DNA of 64,000 nt. Origin: Cephalotrichum gorgonifer (Eukaryota; Ascomycota; Sordariomycetes; Microascales; Microascaceae). Each line of letters begins with the position of its first letter. Positions within the stretch are counted from its first letter, which is position 1. The stretch spans positions 3,724,337-3,788,336 of the forward strand of contig ONZQ02000001.1 in the NCBI GenBank assembly GCA_900312665.1, read 5' to 3'. Of this stretch, positions 1 to 12,302 are shown one piece after another. The notes below the pieces were generated by a model. The model was not told where the DNA came from. It did no database searches and saw only the letters and a program-made list of their open reading frames with translations. Both the position numbers and the translations under genes were made by a program.

Positions 1-137
1 TTTTTTCTCCTCCCCAGAAACGGGGGAGGCCTCGCAACAAGCTCCGGCCGGGCGCGTCCCAGTTTCATCTCGCAAACTTCCAACCCCGTCCAGACTCAAT
101 CAAAGCTGACCACCGCGCGCTGCCCTCTTTCTCCCAG

Positions 138-1331
138 GTCCAACCGAGCCAAGTCGCTCGAGCAGATCCCCTGGACGACGTACTTCGAGCGCGACCTCTA
201 CCTGAAGAACCCTGCGACGGGGGTGACGCACCACGCCTACCTCAACTCGCCGGCGGCGCCCACGTCCAAGTCCCCCCTCTTCGTCTTCCACCACGGCGCC
301 GGGTCCTCGGGCCTCTCGTTCGCCGTGCTCTCGTCGGAGATCCGCAAGCTCGTCCCCTCGGCCGGCATGCTCTCCATCGACGCCCGGGGCCACGGCTCCA
401 CGACGGGGCCGGAGCCGCGGCAGGACGACGACGACGGTGAGGGCGGGGGAGGGGAGCTAGACCTCAGCCTCGAGACCCTGACGGACGACCTACTCTTCGT
501 CGTGGGCGCCGCTAGGGACACGATGCGCTGGGACCAGACCCCGCCCATCGTGCTGGTCGGCCACTCGCTCGGTGGCGCCGTCATCACGAACCTCGCCCGG
601 CGGGGCGACCTCGGCGCCTCGGTCCTCGGGTTCGCCGTGCTCGACATCGTCGAGGGCTCGGCCATGGAGGCCCTCCAGAGCATGATCACCTACCTGTCAA
701 CGCGGCCCGCCGGCTTCTCTTCCATCGAGGCGGGCATAGACTGGCACCTGCGCAGCCGGACCCTCAGGAACACGGTCTCGGCGCGGACCTCGGTGCCGCC
801 ACTCCTCGTGGAGACGGCGGCCGGCGGGGCCGGCGGCAGGCCGTGGAGGTGGAGGACGGACCTGGCGGCGACGCAGAGGTTCTGGGAGGGCTGGTTCAAG
901 GGGCTTAGCAAGAAGTTCTTGGAGGCCAGGGGCGGGAAATTGTTGCTCTTGGCGGGGACGGACCGGTTGGATACCGAGTTGACGATTGGCCAGATGCAGG
1001 GTGAGTTCGCCCCCATTTTTTCTCTTTCCCCCCTTCCCATCCCATTCTGTGTCTCTACTTTTTCTCTTTTATCCCCTTTTTTCCTATTCTGTATCTCCAG
1101 TCCAGCTCTGTGCTTCCGATTTCGCCTCTCTGTCCACTCGGGGCTCACTGAACTTTCGATCCAGGCAAGTACGCGCTACAGGTCTTCCCCGAGGCGGGCC
1201 ACTTCATCCACGAGGACCTCCCCGAGAAGACGGCCATGCTGCTCGTCGACTTCTACCGCCGCAACGATAGGAGCGCGTTGGTCCTACCGCCCAAGGTGTC
1301 TGATATGCTGAGGCAGGGGAAGAAGGTATAG
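138..1331 (+). CDS. PPE1: protein phosphatase methylesterase 1 (PME-1), 3' part
   Basis: Alpha/beta hydrolase that removes the methyl ester from the C-terminal leucine of the protein phosphatase 2A catalytic subunit. The visible exons are 138-1000 and 1165-1331. The donor at 1001 is GTGAGT, the acceptor CAG ends at 1164, and a split Gly codon joins them. The first visible exon follows a CAG acceptor at 135-137, so the start codon and N-terminal exon lie left of the window. Support comes from a PPxF-like lead-in (EQIPWTTYFERDLYL), an oxyanion-type HHGAGSSGLSF motif, the nucleophile elbow GHSLGG (Ser in VLVGHSLGGAV) and the C-terminal catalytic His in the FPEAGHFIHED stretch. This arrangement is typical of PME-1 rather than of a generic hydrolase. 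An acidic Asp/Gly-rich insert (about 425-460) is a low-complexity loop. It converges on the GH5 gene. The family call is secure; the N-terminus cannot be seen. Confidence 0.92.
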
Positions 1332-1650
1332 CGGGGAGACGACCAGCGGTACTACCACGCTATTACTACTGAGACATATATCCAGGTATTCCCGGTGTCG
1401 TGTTCACGAAATGAAAGTATCATAATAGGATAGAGACGCCATCATGTTTTCGGGTACAAATAGGCTATATGCTTCCTGTTCATTGTTCATGACTTGGTTT
1501 CGAAGAAGCTATATGTTCTTCTCGTGTCCAAACCGGGGGTAGGTAGATCGGAAGAAAGAAAATGTCCCATATATACACGAGAAATTTGGCAAAAAAAAAA
1601 GAGAAAAAAGGACCATAAAAAACGACGCCCCAAGCCCGGGCGTCAGTTTT
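1332..1650. other. convergent 3' intergenic region with short hairpin
   Basis: About 320 bases between the stops of PME-1 (+) and the GH5 gene (-), so it must hold both 3' UTRs. An A-rich run lies at 1593-1622. A perfect 7-bp inverted repeat (GACGCCC at 1624-1630, GGGCGTC at 1638-1644) with a 7-base loop sits just past the GH5 stop. I see no gene here. Confidence 0.6.
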
Positions 1651-2928
1651 TCAGTTTTTGTGTTTCAAGTCCTTTTCCTCCCTCGATGCCGGCCCGGCCA
1701 TGAGCTCGATCATGTCCTTCATCCTGTAATCCAGCACGGGCGTCTCCCAGTCGTCCTCGACGAGCTTGTACGTCTCGATCTCGTCGGTGCCGGGCTTCCG
1801 GGGGTTGATGGCCCAGTACCCGAAGTCGGCGTCGACCTTGATCAGGTACCTCATCAAGTTGCGCCAGTAGTTGGCGTCGCCGCGGCTTGGCTTCGTCGGG
1901 GACCCGAACTCGCCGACCCAGACTGGGGCGACGTCGCCGTCGAGGAGGTACCCCCACTTCTCCTTCATGGAGGCCTCGAAGCTCGCGTAGGGCCTCTGCG
2001 AGTAGCGGCCGCCCCTGTCGCCCCAGCCGGACCAGGCGTACACGTGGCTGGAGTAGACGACGCGGTCCGGGAGGGGGAGCACGACGGGCCTGCGGGCGAC
2101 GCCGCTGAGGTCGTTGCCGGACTCGGTGCCGCCGACGATGATGAGCCAGTCCGGGTTGAGGGCCTGCAGGCGGGCGCCGCACCGCTCGGCGGCCGGGGCC
2201 CAGCGGGACCAGGGCATGGTTCCCCACACGCCGCGGACCTCGTTGCGCAGGTCGGCGCCGATGACGTAGGGGTCGTCTGCGAGGCGCGACATCAGGGACA
2301 CCCAGTGGTCTATCCAGTCGGCCTCGGTCTGGGGGACGCGGCAGAGGCCGCCGAGGTGGTCGTTTGACCACCCGGCGTCGCAGGGATTGGTGCCGCAGCA
2401 CCACGAGGCGGTGGTGATGTGGTTGTTGACGATGACGGCGACGCCCTCGGCCGTCAGGGCCCTGACCACCGCCTCGAAGACGTCGAGGGCGGTGCTCCCC
2501 ACGAGGTCCGGGTTGGCGGCGAGGAGGGCGGGGTCCACGGGCGGGTCCTCTATGACCATCTCGTCGCTGTAGGGGAGGCGCACTGAGTTGAAGCCCAGGC
2601 GGCGGATGGTGCGGGCGATTTCGGACCTGTGGCGGATGTCGAGGCCCGAGGGGACGAAGAGAACGTCGCTTCCGCCGTACCAGTTCACCGAGGATAGTTT
2701 GAAGCGGCGGCCGGTGGCGTCGACGACATCGCGGCCGCGCGTGCGGAGCGGGAGGGCGTAGGACGGGATGAAAGTGGACGGGTCCGGCTCCGGGAGGGGG
2801 GACTTGGAGAAGGCAATGGCGGAGGCATCAGGAGTCCAGGGTACGGAGAGGGCCTTTTCCTTGAGGTAGATGTGGTAGCCGAGGCCGGCCGCGAGGACGA
2901 GGGTGAGGAGGGTGAGGAGGATGAACAT
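1651..2928 (-). CDS. GH5 family glycoside hydrolase, membrane-anchored
   Basis: Intronless gene for a 425-residue cellulase-superfamily (GH5) protein. Residues 1-22 are a hydrophobic segment followed by a basic YLKEK stretch, which suggests a signal anchor or an uncleaved signal, so the catalytic domain would face the secretory lumen or cell surface. A TIM-barrel domain follows (about 65-400). The GH5 acid/base glutamate is visible in DLRNEV (Glu230) and the nucleophile glutamate in WVGEFG (Glu340). Other conserved pieces are FNSVRLPYSDEM on beta-strand 3 and VNNH near residue 168. Cysteines in the TTASWCCGTNPCDAGW loop may form disulfides. Substrate cannot be told from sequence; a beta-glucan is plausible. 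The start at 2928 is the only Met that keeps the hydrophobic N-terminus. It is convergent with PME-1. Confidence 0.88.
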   Translation of the reverse strand: MFILLTLLTLVLAAGLGYHIYLKEKALSVPWTPDASAIAFSKSPLPEPDPSTFIPSYALPLRTRGRDVVDATGRRFKLSSVNWYGGSDVLFVPSGLDIRHRSEIARTIRRLGFNSVRLPYSDEMVIEDPPVDPALLAANPDLVGSTALDVFEAVVRALTAEGVAVIVNNHITTASWCCGTNPCDAGWSNDHLGGLCRVPQTEADWIDHWVSLMSRLADDPYVIGADLRNEVRGVWGTMPWSRWAPAAERCGARLQALNPDWLIIVGGTESGNDLSGVARRPVVLPLPDRVVYSSHVYAWSGWGDRGGRYSQRPYASFEASMKEKWGYLLDGDVAPVWVGEFGSPTKPSRGDANYWRNLMRYLIKVDADFGYWAINPRKPGTDEIETYKLVEDDWETPVLDYRMKDMIELMAGPASREEKDLKHKN

Positions 2929-4667
2929 TGTGGCGCTGAATGAAGGGGATATCGATGTATGTCGATGTATGGGTAAGGGCTAAGCAAGTATTAAGATTAA
3001 GGCCAAGGGGCGGCGGCCCGGGTGGGGATGTTCCCGTTATCTTTTTGTGAAGATGTTGGATGTCTTTGGCCTTGATATTATAATACGGGGCCAGCAGAGA
3101 TGTACGCCATCCCAATGACGAAAATGACGACGAATGGACGTGGTGGATAGTGAGGCGTGAGCGGAGAAGAAACGGCGATAGGACCGAGGAATCCAGAGTC
3201 CAGAATCCGGGAGTATCGGCTGGCGAGATAAAGAGAGAAAAAAAAAGACGACGACGCCTCGTTTGCCGGTTCCCCGATGATTCCTTCGCCTCCTCTAAAG
3301 AAAAAAGAAGAAGAAGAAGAAGATAGTACAAATACACAATGACGTGGAAACTAGGGAGCCTTCTCTACTCTCTTCAAGTCGTAGCGGCCGATCAATACTG
3401 GATACGATCTAATACCTCGAATCCCCGCCCTTGTGGAATATCGGGAGGATTAGCTTGTAGGATCCTGCTCCTCTTTTTTTTCTTACTTCCTTCGGAGCTT
3501 ACGACTAGGTGGGCGCAGCAGGGAGCTAGCTACGTAATCGACGAAAAGGAGCTGAACATCCCCTGCCTCCTTCCCCCTTCAGCGCCCCCTTCCCTCCCGG
3601 TCAGCCCTATCCGTGGCGCAAACTTAGCACCTCAAGCAGAGGAGCCACCCCGTACTTAGCACCAATTACCGCACCCGCTAACAGCGCCAACAACGCCTGG
3701 TCGGCAAACCCCGGGAGAAAAAGCGGTTTACGTATTACATGTGGAAAGCAGTCCCCGTACTTCCACGTATCAGCAATGTCTCCCTGTTGTTCTCGATGCA
3801 ACACAAGTGTATCACTTCATAAAGCCACGGAGCGAGCTTGACATACGCCAGGATAATAGCAGTTCCCGATATTACTGGAAACAAGACAGCCACACAAGAT
3901 TCACAGTATTCGTTTCGTCCCCGCACAAGCGCCGACATATATGAGTACACTGAGTACATGTTGATCTAAACTTCATATAGATACACCAAGTGGCCAAGAT
4001 CCCTGATGGAACAAATCGCCCCTGTTCGCGATGTCCCCCGTCTCAGCTCACTCGCCTTCATCTTCTAGAAATATAATGCATAGAAGACCCTAGGACAAGG
4101 ATGAAGAAGAGGAAGAATAAAAAAGAAAAAAAGGAAAACCCCGTTGGCGCCGTCGAAGTCGGCCCTGGACTCCCCCGCCATATTACCCCGGTCCCACCCC
4201 CTTTCCATATCATCATATCTGCATACACCCCTCCCACTGTTAGGGAGGCAACCTTACCATCCCGATATCCAGCGTCCATGTTAGACGTCTTGTAAAATCC
4301 ATCCCCCAAACCTCGTATATACACACACATGCCCGCTCGGCGCCGCGCTTTGTCCGATATAAGGAAGCTGCTTGCTGCCAGTTCTGGTTCTGGGCCTAGT
4401 CCTGATTCTGCCCACCCCCCGCCTTCCACCTTCCACCTGTGCGGTCTGCTTGTGACGGGGGGAACGACGTGTAACGCAATCCGCCCCTCCACGTCACAAG
4501 GCCCTTTAGGGTCAGGTGGTGTTGCTTTGGTAGGGAGACAGGCCAAGCCGCGGGGGAAGAACACCCTCGGTATTGGTTAACGAGTAGTGTGCCCGCCTCC
4601 CCGCCGGCCCCGCCACCCCCTCCTCTCGACCGTACGGTATTCACATTCAACTCCCTCCCCTTGTCCC
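2929..4667. other. intergenic region, no gene seen
   Basis: 1.7 kb between the start of the GH5 gene and the stop of the receptor-like gene, both on the minus strand. It should hold the GH5 promoter (right of 2929) and the receptor 3' UTR. A GAA microsatellite lies at about 3308-3322. The open frames here have no family resemblance and no convincing splice structure. Confidence 0.6.
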
Positions 4668-6510
4668 TCATATCCTATTCATCCCCAGGGGGTTCCTGTC
4701 GTCGCCGGCCCGATGCTGGAATTGAAACCTCCCCTCCTCGGCCTCGTAGAAAGTTCCGTTCCCCTGGCCCACCGGCCTGGCGTACGTTGTCGAGGCGTCC
4801 CACCCGCCTAGGTTCCGGGTTGGGCTTGTCGGCGGCCGCGGGCTCGAGAATGACCTCGAGGGCACCTCGTACCTTGCCGTCTGCCCGTAAAAGTCGGGCG
4901 TCTTCGTCCCGGCTCGGGGGCTGGTCGGGGTGGTCGAAGTGAGATGGACTGGAGGGAGAGACGTTACCACTTCGTTCGCATCCTTGGAGAGCATCTCATA
5001 CGAACTCTGGCTATTCTTCACGTCGTACCGCGCATCGACGGACACGAACTCGTTGTTCCCCTTCGAGAAGGGAGACCGTAGGAGGTCAATCCACCCCGTC
5101 ACCATGGACCACCGGCCCAGGAGGAAGAGCAGGAAGAGGCCGTTAATCTAAACCGGGTTCTCTTGTCAGTGGGACAGATCGGGGGAAAGAAAAGGGGGGG
5201 GGTCCTTACTGCCAGTAGGAACAGCACCGCGACGACGGTGCCTTGCGAGACCACCAGGTCCGAACCCTCTTTAAGACAATCATCCTTCCCACCTCCTTTC
5301 GCGATAGCGATCGCGAGGCATTGGACCCAGTCGGTGCTCAGCTCGGGCGTGTTCTTGACCTGTTCCACAGTGTTGTCGAGGAAGACAAAGACGACGGAGA
5401 AGAAGATGACGTCGCAGACAATGATGAGCACGATGGCGATGCCCCTCCACTGCAGGGCGATGACACGACGGACCCTCCTGTACGCGTGGCGAGGCGACAT
5501 GGTGCGCACGCTCTGCGTGTACGTCGGCGCCGAACCCTCCGTCGACGCGCTGTTGTCCGCGAGCGACGCCAGGTACACCTTGACGCAGTAGCCGAACGTC
5601 GCGAACTGGATGAGCATCGTGAGCCCGGCGAAGAGCAGTATCGGGATCCAGAAGTCCGCAAGGCTGTTCGCGTGGTTGATGTGGCACGTGGCCCCGAACC
5701 GGAACGACACTCCACTGAACACGAGGGCAAGAGTCACCACTAGGAACGGGATGAGCCACCCCGACGCGTGCGCGAAGATCATGAAGAGGCGCCCGACGTT
5801 CTGTTGCCAGCAGATCTGGAGGTGCAGCGAGACCGCCCTCATGAACACCCACATGACACCGGCGAAGCCGCCGAACAGCAGCGCTGTCGCCGAGGCGGCG
5901 CAGACCGTGCTGGACTTCATGCCATGCGGTGTAATCTCATTGACGCACTGATCCGGCTGCGCTGCCAGCGGGATGATGAAACCAAACTGCTCGGCGGGTT
6001 AGGAATCGGCCATTACGGAACGTAGGGCAGCAGACCCCGGACCAAAAAACAAGGGGGCGAGGAGACAAGATAAGAAAATAACTAACAAAGAAAAACTCAC
6101 ATTCATGAAAAACACAGCACAGACGATTGATATGCTTAGGTAGTGGCGGTTCGTTTTCTCTACTGGGAGGAACGCGTATGAGAGCAGAAGGAACAGGCAC
6201 GCAGCCGTGCCGACGACGCTTATCCAACTCGCCGCGTCGGAGAGTGTGTTGAAGTTGTCCGGGTACACCCAGTCGGTGATGGGGCACGGTAGGCAGCATG
6301 TCAAGCCTGGGGCTAGCTCCTGGCATAGACGGCCTTCTATGTCTGAAACCCCCGCCTGTTAGTCCCCGAGAGCCCACGGAAGCGCGCCGGCGCAAGCGGT
6401 GGTCGGGATTCGGTTTACTTACAGCCTTCATCCGGAAAGTTGCTAACGTCGAAGAAGGGCGCGATGCAGAGGCCCCGAAGAGCGAGCGTCGCATTGCTTT
6501 CTGTAGCCAT
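4668..6510 (-). CDS. seven-transmembrane receptor-like protein (fungal GPCR family 2/Frizzled-like)
   Basis: Four exons on the minus strand: 6510-6423, 6342-6101, 5986-5210 and 5147-4668, giving 528 residues. All joins keep frame: donors GTAAGT, GTGAGT and GTAAGG; acceptors TTTCAG, AGCAG and TTTAG. The protein starts with a cysteine-bearing extracellular segment (about 60 residues, with LTCCLPCPITDWVYP). Seven hydrophobic spans follow, at roughly 70-90, 105-128, 145-175, 190-215, 230-255, 300-325 and 365-390. The last is split by the final intron. A hydrophilic tail of about 130 residues rich in Ser, Thr and Pro ends it. This layout matches the filamentous-fungal receptor group annotated as GPCR family 2-like or Frizzled-type lacking the cysteine-rich ligand domain. 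Ligand and G-protein coupling are unknown. The receptor role is inferred from topology and family resemblance, not from a functional motif. Confidence 0.82.
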
Positions 6511-7734
6511 GTTGGAGGTCGTATGTGCAAAACGTAGTTGGGTATCGGGGTGCCAAAAAATTAAAGCGGCTCACTGGCCGAGAAGCGGGATTGGTATAAT
6601 CTCGCTTCCCAGTCTGGTAAACCGCTGCGTGGGTGAGATAACAGGCGAATCGTATCCCAACAAGAGGCGTAGGCCGTCCAAAATCTCCCTGTTGAAAAAG
6701 CTCTTCCTCTCCCAAGCACTGGCGGGGCGGATTTCCTTAGGATTGAAAGCGATGATCAAGCCACCTAGGAGTAATATTCGGGCAATCGAAGCCGTGTCGT
6801 CTTTGTTCTGCGGCGTGCGATACGGGGGTTTGCGATTTGGAGGGGGGCCGTTTAAGTCGCGGCTTCGAGGAGGAGCCGCGCAAGCTGTGGCAGAAGACGG
6901 ATATAAGCGCAGGCGTCAAGGGGCGAGTAATGACTCCCGGCGCAAGTGAATCTGTTCTGTTCGAAGGTCGATATCGCGACAAAAGTGGATAGATGGCTAT
7001 AATTGTGAGAAGACCAAGTCGTCGTGGGTATTAGTGAAGGTGGGCTCTCTGTCTCAGATCCGATGATTCCACGAGAGGTGCATTGAAGCGTGTTAAAAGA
7101 AATAAGGGCAAGGGAGAGTAAACACCCAACCCGAGTGAGGTAGTGAGTGTATTGTGTGGTTAGAAGAATTTGGGGAAGGAAGAAGAAAGCCGGAGGAAGA
7201 GGTCGGCCGTTGGGGATAGAAGAAGGGGGGCGGCTTAGAAGTAATGGATGGAGCCCACACACAGGGACATGGACCAGATCTTATTCCTTTGCCCCTAGTC
7301 CGTGTCCTTCCCCAGAGACCCTCTAGTTCTAGTCTCAACTCGCAGTCGCGCGGATGGGCCAATGGGGAGTTGGTACCAGCTGCTTGGCTCTCTCTCGGGG
7401 CCTCTTTTGTCACGAAAAGCCATCGCGTTGGAGGCGTTGGGTCCAGCGATCTGCACGTCTCATTGGAAAGAAGGTACTGCGGAGCATCCAGAGAGGGCGT
7501 GATATCCGGAGCCACACGAAGTACCAGTATGACAGAGTACGAGTGGGTGGGTCCATTTCTCCGTCGATGAGCAGGGGTACCGGGGTGAGATACCCCTGAA
7601 GATGCCAAGGGGAGAAAGTCGACTTGCCTGGTCGGTCGTGTCCGTGGGGCGTAATCCATAATACCCGGGCCATGCATCAATCAGAGGCCATGCAGGCCAT
7701 CTTCCTGGTCGGGAAGGACAAACAATAGGAGTCC

Positions 7735-7754
7735 GTGGTGGTGGTGGTGGTGGG
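7735..7754. repeat. GTG microsatellite
   Basis: Seven near-perfect GTG/GGT units in the gene-free block. It is a simple-sequence repeat with no coding context. Confidence 0.85.
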
Positions 7755-10737
7755 GTGTAGTGGGGCCGGGGTGTGGACTTGGTGGGGCAGGAAAGAGGCC
7801 AAAGGGGTGTGGGTGGAGAATATCGCACTCTTGGCGAAGGGGTGACTGCTTGTACGACTCGACTACCCCGTACTAGCGTACTCGAACTTGCTCTCGTGGT
7901 GACAAGAGGGGGTGGCGGGAGAGTTATCCTCAGAGTGGATACGGATACCGATACAGGTACGACCACGAGTACTTGGACTTCTTGTGGTCGTGGACGGCGG
8001 TGGGGCACAAGTGTGTGGTAATGCGTGGGAGAGTGTGTGAGAGAGCGAGAGTCATCAATGCCTACCTGCCTGCCTGGAGAGAGGGTCAACTTCTTCGGTG
8101 GCCTTTCGCGGATGAATGGACTGGAACCCTGTTCCCAGCCAGGGAGACCCAGCCCCCCGGCGACATGTTTTAAGGGCTTCCTGACAGTTCCACCTCCGCA
8201 TCGAAGACACGAAACACACTTTACACCAGTCATGGAGCGAGTAGGAGTGCTTTCCCGTAGTTTTCTTCAGGGAGATCATGATCACAAGAGCCTCTGCTGT
8301 CTAGTCTAGTCACGGATTTATTATCTTCCAGGCGTGGATCGTACCTGCCGAGCCATGCATGTCTCACTCTGGCGGTGTCTACTGTGGTGGAGCGGCAGGC
8401 GGGCAGGCACGGCCCACCCCCCTTTCGCTGCCTGGGGTGGGTAGTGGTACCTGTAATACTATAGTTAGTACAGCGCCGGCCACGCATGCACGCTCTCTCA
8501 ACGTTCGATGGACAATAAGCCCTCCTCCCACCGAGACGGGATGGGATAGGATGACAGTCGTCTGCACTCTCCTGCATAGTAAAATATTTGCGCTCTATAT
8601 CACACCTACTATTATTGTCCGCGCCCGTAATAGCTTCCTCTAACGAGGGTGTCCGGCCGCACCCGGGTCGGCCTTTCCCCCGGCGATAAATAATACTACG
8701 ATAGGTTGCTGGTGACATGTCCCGCCTTCGTGCCTCGTCGACCAAAGCTTCCGCAGTCCACGCCCCTCCCTGTGCGACGACCGAGCGCTCGATTACGAGC
8801 CCTATTCCGATACTTTTGGCGAGAGGAGCAGACTAGTGTCCTTCCAAGGGGGGCATAGAGTGAGTGTTACGGGCACTTCTAGGTCATTCGACATATTGCA
8901 TCGCCTCCCCGTGACGACACCAAGCAGCTGTCGGGATACCCCGAGGCAGCCCCAAGATCCGGACGTTAAACGTCGGATCGGGATACCACCACCTCTTCCC
9001 TCCCTCCCTCGGGGTCCTCCATGCGAGGTGGGCGCCACCCGACGAACAGCTTTCCTTCCCGTGCCACCGATCTGCCGTTCGACGACGCCCCTTTTCGGTA
9101 GCTGCACGTATGTGTGGTCCGGCACTCACCGTGTGGCTCAGCGGCCTGCATCTGTAAAATTCCAGCTGCATCCGCGGTCTTCCCCCCCCGTCCTTCGCCC
9201 CCCCCCCTTTCCAAAAGGAAATACATTTCGCCCTGTAGGAATCCTGCTATCTAATCGGATTACGCGCTCATCTCGCTTCCCGTCTGACAGAATATATCCC
9301 AATATGACGGGAGCATGGAAGAGAATGTCCACTGGCGTGCGGTCCGAGCATCGCCACTCACGCACTTATTGGCCGTTGCTCCTTCTCGCTCTCGCACTGG
9401 TCATCGTAAGCGCAATCGTAATTAAGACATCCACAGATGGGACACACCGATCTCCACCAGTACAGGTGGCCCTACAAGGTAGCATTTGAAATAGAGATAC
9501 TCGCGCCACATACGTCTGCACTCGCTCATGTCTCCGGAGGGAACTCTGGAGCGCTTCGCACCATACACGCACACACACAAGGAAACCACAGCTCCTCTGT
9601 AGGGCTGATGAACGCCTCGAAAATTATCCCATCGCGGGTGGGAATCACGCTCAACCTCTTCATTCATGCCTGTCCCGGCTGGGATACCACCTGCCTCTTC
9701 CGTGGCCCTCGACAAGCCAGGAGCATCGGGTGCAAGGTACTCCGACCCGAAATAAGAGTTCGAAAGCCCTAGGCGCAGTACAACGGCTGCCATCGCCGTT
9801 TTCTCGCATGTCCGCACTTCACTGTAAGCGCTAGCCACCGGGTCTTTCCTTTCCCCCCTTCCCGAGTCTTAGCCAGGTACACAAGCGCATTTACTCGTTG
9901 GTAGTTTCGACCGAGAAACACTTTAGTATCTGTACTCAATCTCGTACTCGTAGGAGTAGGAGTAGGAGAAAGAGAACTAGCCCGCTCAGCCCCACTTAGA
10001 CGAAGTCAATTCTCTCTCGCTCCTTCTACTCTAGCAACGCACGTTGAAGCTAGAGGTTGCCGGTACAAGTACGATAAGCTCAAGCTTTCGCGAAATGCCT
10101 ATCCACTATGAACCGATTCCCCATTCCCTTATCTGGCGAAGTGGTCTCCTGGGTAACTTATTGCGCTTGCTCGACAGAAGCACCATTCTGATCGTGTCCG
10201 ATCTTGCCAATGTCCTCACTCGCATAAAAAAAAGTGGGAAGAAGGACATACCGAGGCACAAAGGTGGCGGATTGGGAAAGACCGAAGCTAACGAGGATAC
10301 AAGTCGACGCTAGGCAGCCCGTCAACCTTTTGATCGCCGGTGTACATCTTCCCCTTCACGGTTCAAGGCCCCCCCCCCTCGAGCCACTAGCGCGCTTGAT
10401 ACTCCGGCCGAGTACGGAGCGTTACTCGTAATGGCACGGATGGAACCCTTTTGGGCAGCGCCAAAACGAGATGGCGGGGGAAAACAACCATCCCACGTGA
10501 ATCGGCGTACAGGTACGTACACCCCTTGCTTGTGCGATTTCCTCCACCGCCCTACCACCAAACGAGACCAGGGGCCGCCCTCCAGACAGGGAGGGCAGGG
10601 CCCAACGAACTCCTGCTGGCGGCCCCTGCTGGCCCCCTGCTGGCCAAACCCCCCCGCCCGGTCGACCCTGTCAATTCCTCTCCCGCCTCTAACCGCTAGC
10701 CTCTCAGAAGCTCCATATCCCTCTCTGGTACTCTACT

Positions 10738-10784
10738 GGCCTGTCCGGCCGTGGTATCCCTCCACCCAGGTGAGGCCGGACAGG
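10738..10784. repeat. 11-bp inverted repeat (hairpin)
   Basis: CCTGTCCGGCC at 10740-10750 and its exact complement GGCCGGACAGG at 10774-10784, separated by 23 bases. The stem is GC-rich and perfect. No adjacent gene is recognised, so its role is unknown. Confidence 0.75.
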
Positions 10785-12287
10785 GGGGCCAGCGATTGTT
10801 TGTCAATGGTTCGTTCGCATGAATGCCCTCATGTCCCCAGTCGCCATCATTACCGTACTTGGATTGCTGGGAGCACGTAATACTTGGACTAGTAACCGAT
10901 CAAATGGATCGTCATGGCTCGAGGACGTCATGGGATCAATGGTCAAAGTCTAAATGTTCGCTACCGGTGCGACTTTTCTAGAAACCACCTGGCCTTCGTA
11001 CACTACTCGGATGTGGGTTTACTCGCCGTTGTAGTATCTGATCTCCAATATCCCTTTCAATAATCCCCTAACACCCCAGCCACAGCCAAGACCGCTACTC
11101 ATACTACTAATACTATTACTACTGATGGGCACAACAGCGTCTGAGCATACCATTGCATCATCTTCCATTATTTCCTCCAGTGCGGTACGAGTAGTGTCGG
11201 GGTAGCATTACGTGCTATTCCAATGGATACCCCCATGAGGCAATATCCATGTTGTGTTAATTTCGGGCCCATGGCATTGACGAAGAGAGACAGAGACAGA
11301 GAGCAAGAGATTGCTACCAATTCGAGCACTTGGAGTTACGAGTAATACCTGACTTTGCATTACGCCCAACTCGATGATCTCCTTAAATGCGATTTGATCG
11401 ACGCGAGTGCCAGGTTATTCCCCGGTCCTGAAAAGATAAGAGATCACCCCTCTCGGGCAATCGGCTCGTCTCGTATCCGGTAACGATCAGCCCCTGCCCT
11501 GCCCCGATCTCACTGTGTCACGATCTGAGGATGAGACGGAACTTTTCTCTCAACATAATAGTTACCCAGGTGTTTCTTGTCTTTGGGGGAGGGTTCGATA
11601 ATGCTTGGTTCCGGGGTGGATTCACAATCGAGCGATCCCACATCGCGTCCGCTATATTGGAACCCCAGACATTGCCCAAGGTGATTACGACGTGCGCGAG
11701 TATGGCCGAGCTAACATACATTACTCGTACTAGTTAACCATAAACCTTGTGGTCGGTCATGTACTCCGCACCTTTCCCTTCAACAGCTTCGGGTTCCCCG
11801 GAGGGGATCTGGCCTCATTCGGGAGCCGAAATGATGAGCAGCGCTGTCGGGGCCGGACCTTTCTGTTTGCGGGGTTGGTGCTTGATGGCAGGTGCTAAGA
11901 GAAGGGGGGGGGGACCTGGACACCATTTCTTCGTGAGTGTGATTAGAGTACAACTCCGAGTACTGCTAATATTGGTATCAACGCAACTAGCTCTATCAAG
12001 ACCCACGCTGCGAAAGAAAAAAAAAAGTCCACTTCCATGCACGAACCCTGATAACCAAGCGAGTGTCGAATCCGCCCTCAAGTTCGGGAGCATACTCCGT
12101 AATAATACAGGGTCACCGCAACTATAAGCACGAGAAAGCAATAGCTCGCACGATACCAGGGACTTGGCGGCGTCAGGTTACAGGTAGACTTGTATAAGGT
12201 GGGCTGTGCACCAGAGCCTTGGGTCCACCGCCCGCCCCCCTTCCCCCAAAGGGGACATTGTGCCGGCTACAAGGGGCCCCGCAAGTG

Positions 12288-12302
12288 GAGAGAGAGAGAG
12301 AG
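12288..12302. repeat. GA microsatellite
   Basis: About seven and a half uninterrupted GA units within the gene-free block. Confidence 0.85.

Noticed and set aside
7460..8233. 257-codon minus-strand frame in the gene-free block
   Set aside because: Mostly Pro/Thr/Arg/Ser from simple-sequence DNA including the GTG repeat; no family resemblance.
8836..9489. 217-codon plus-strand frame in the gene-free block
   Set aside because: Composition is irregular, no motif, no signal peptide and no matching exon on either side, although a short hydrophobic stretch near its end first drew attention.
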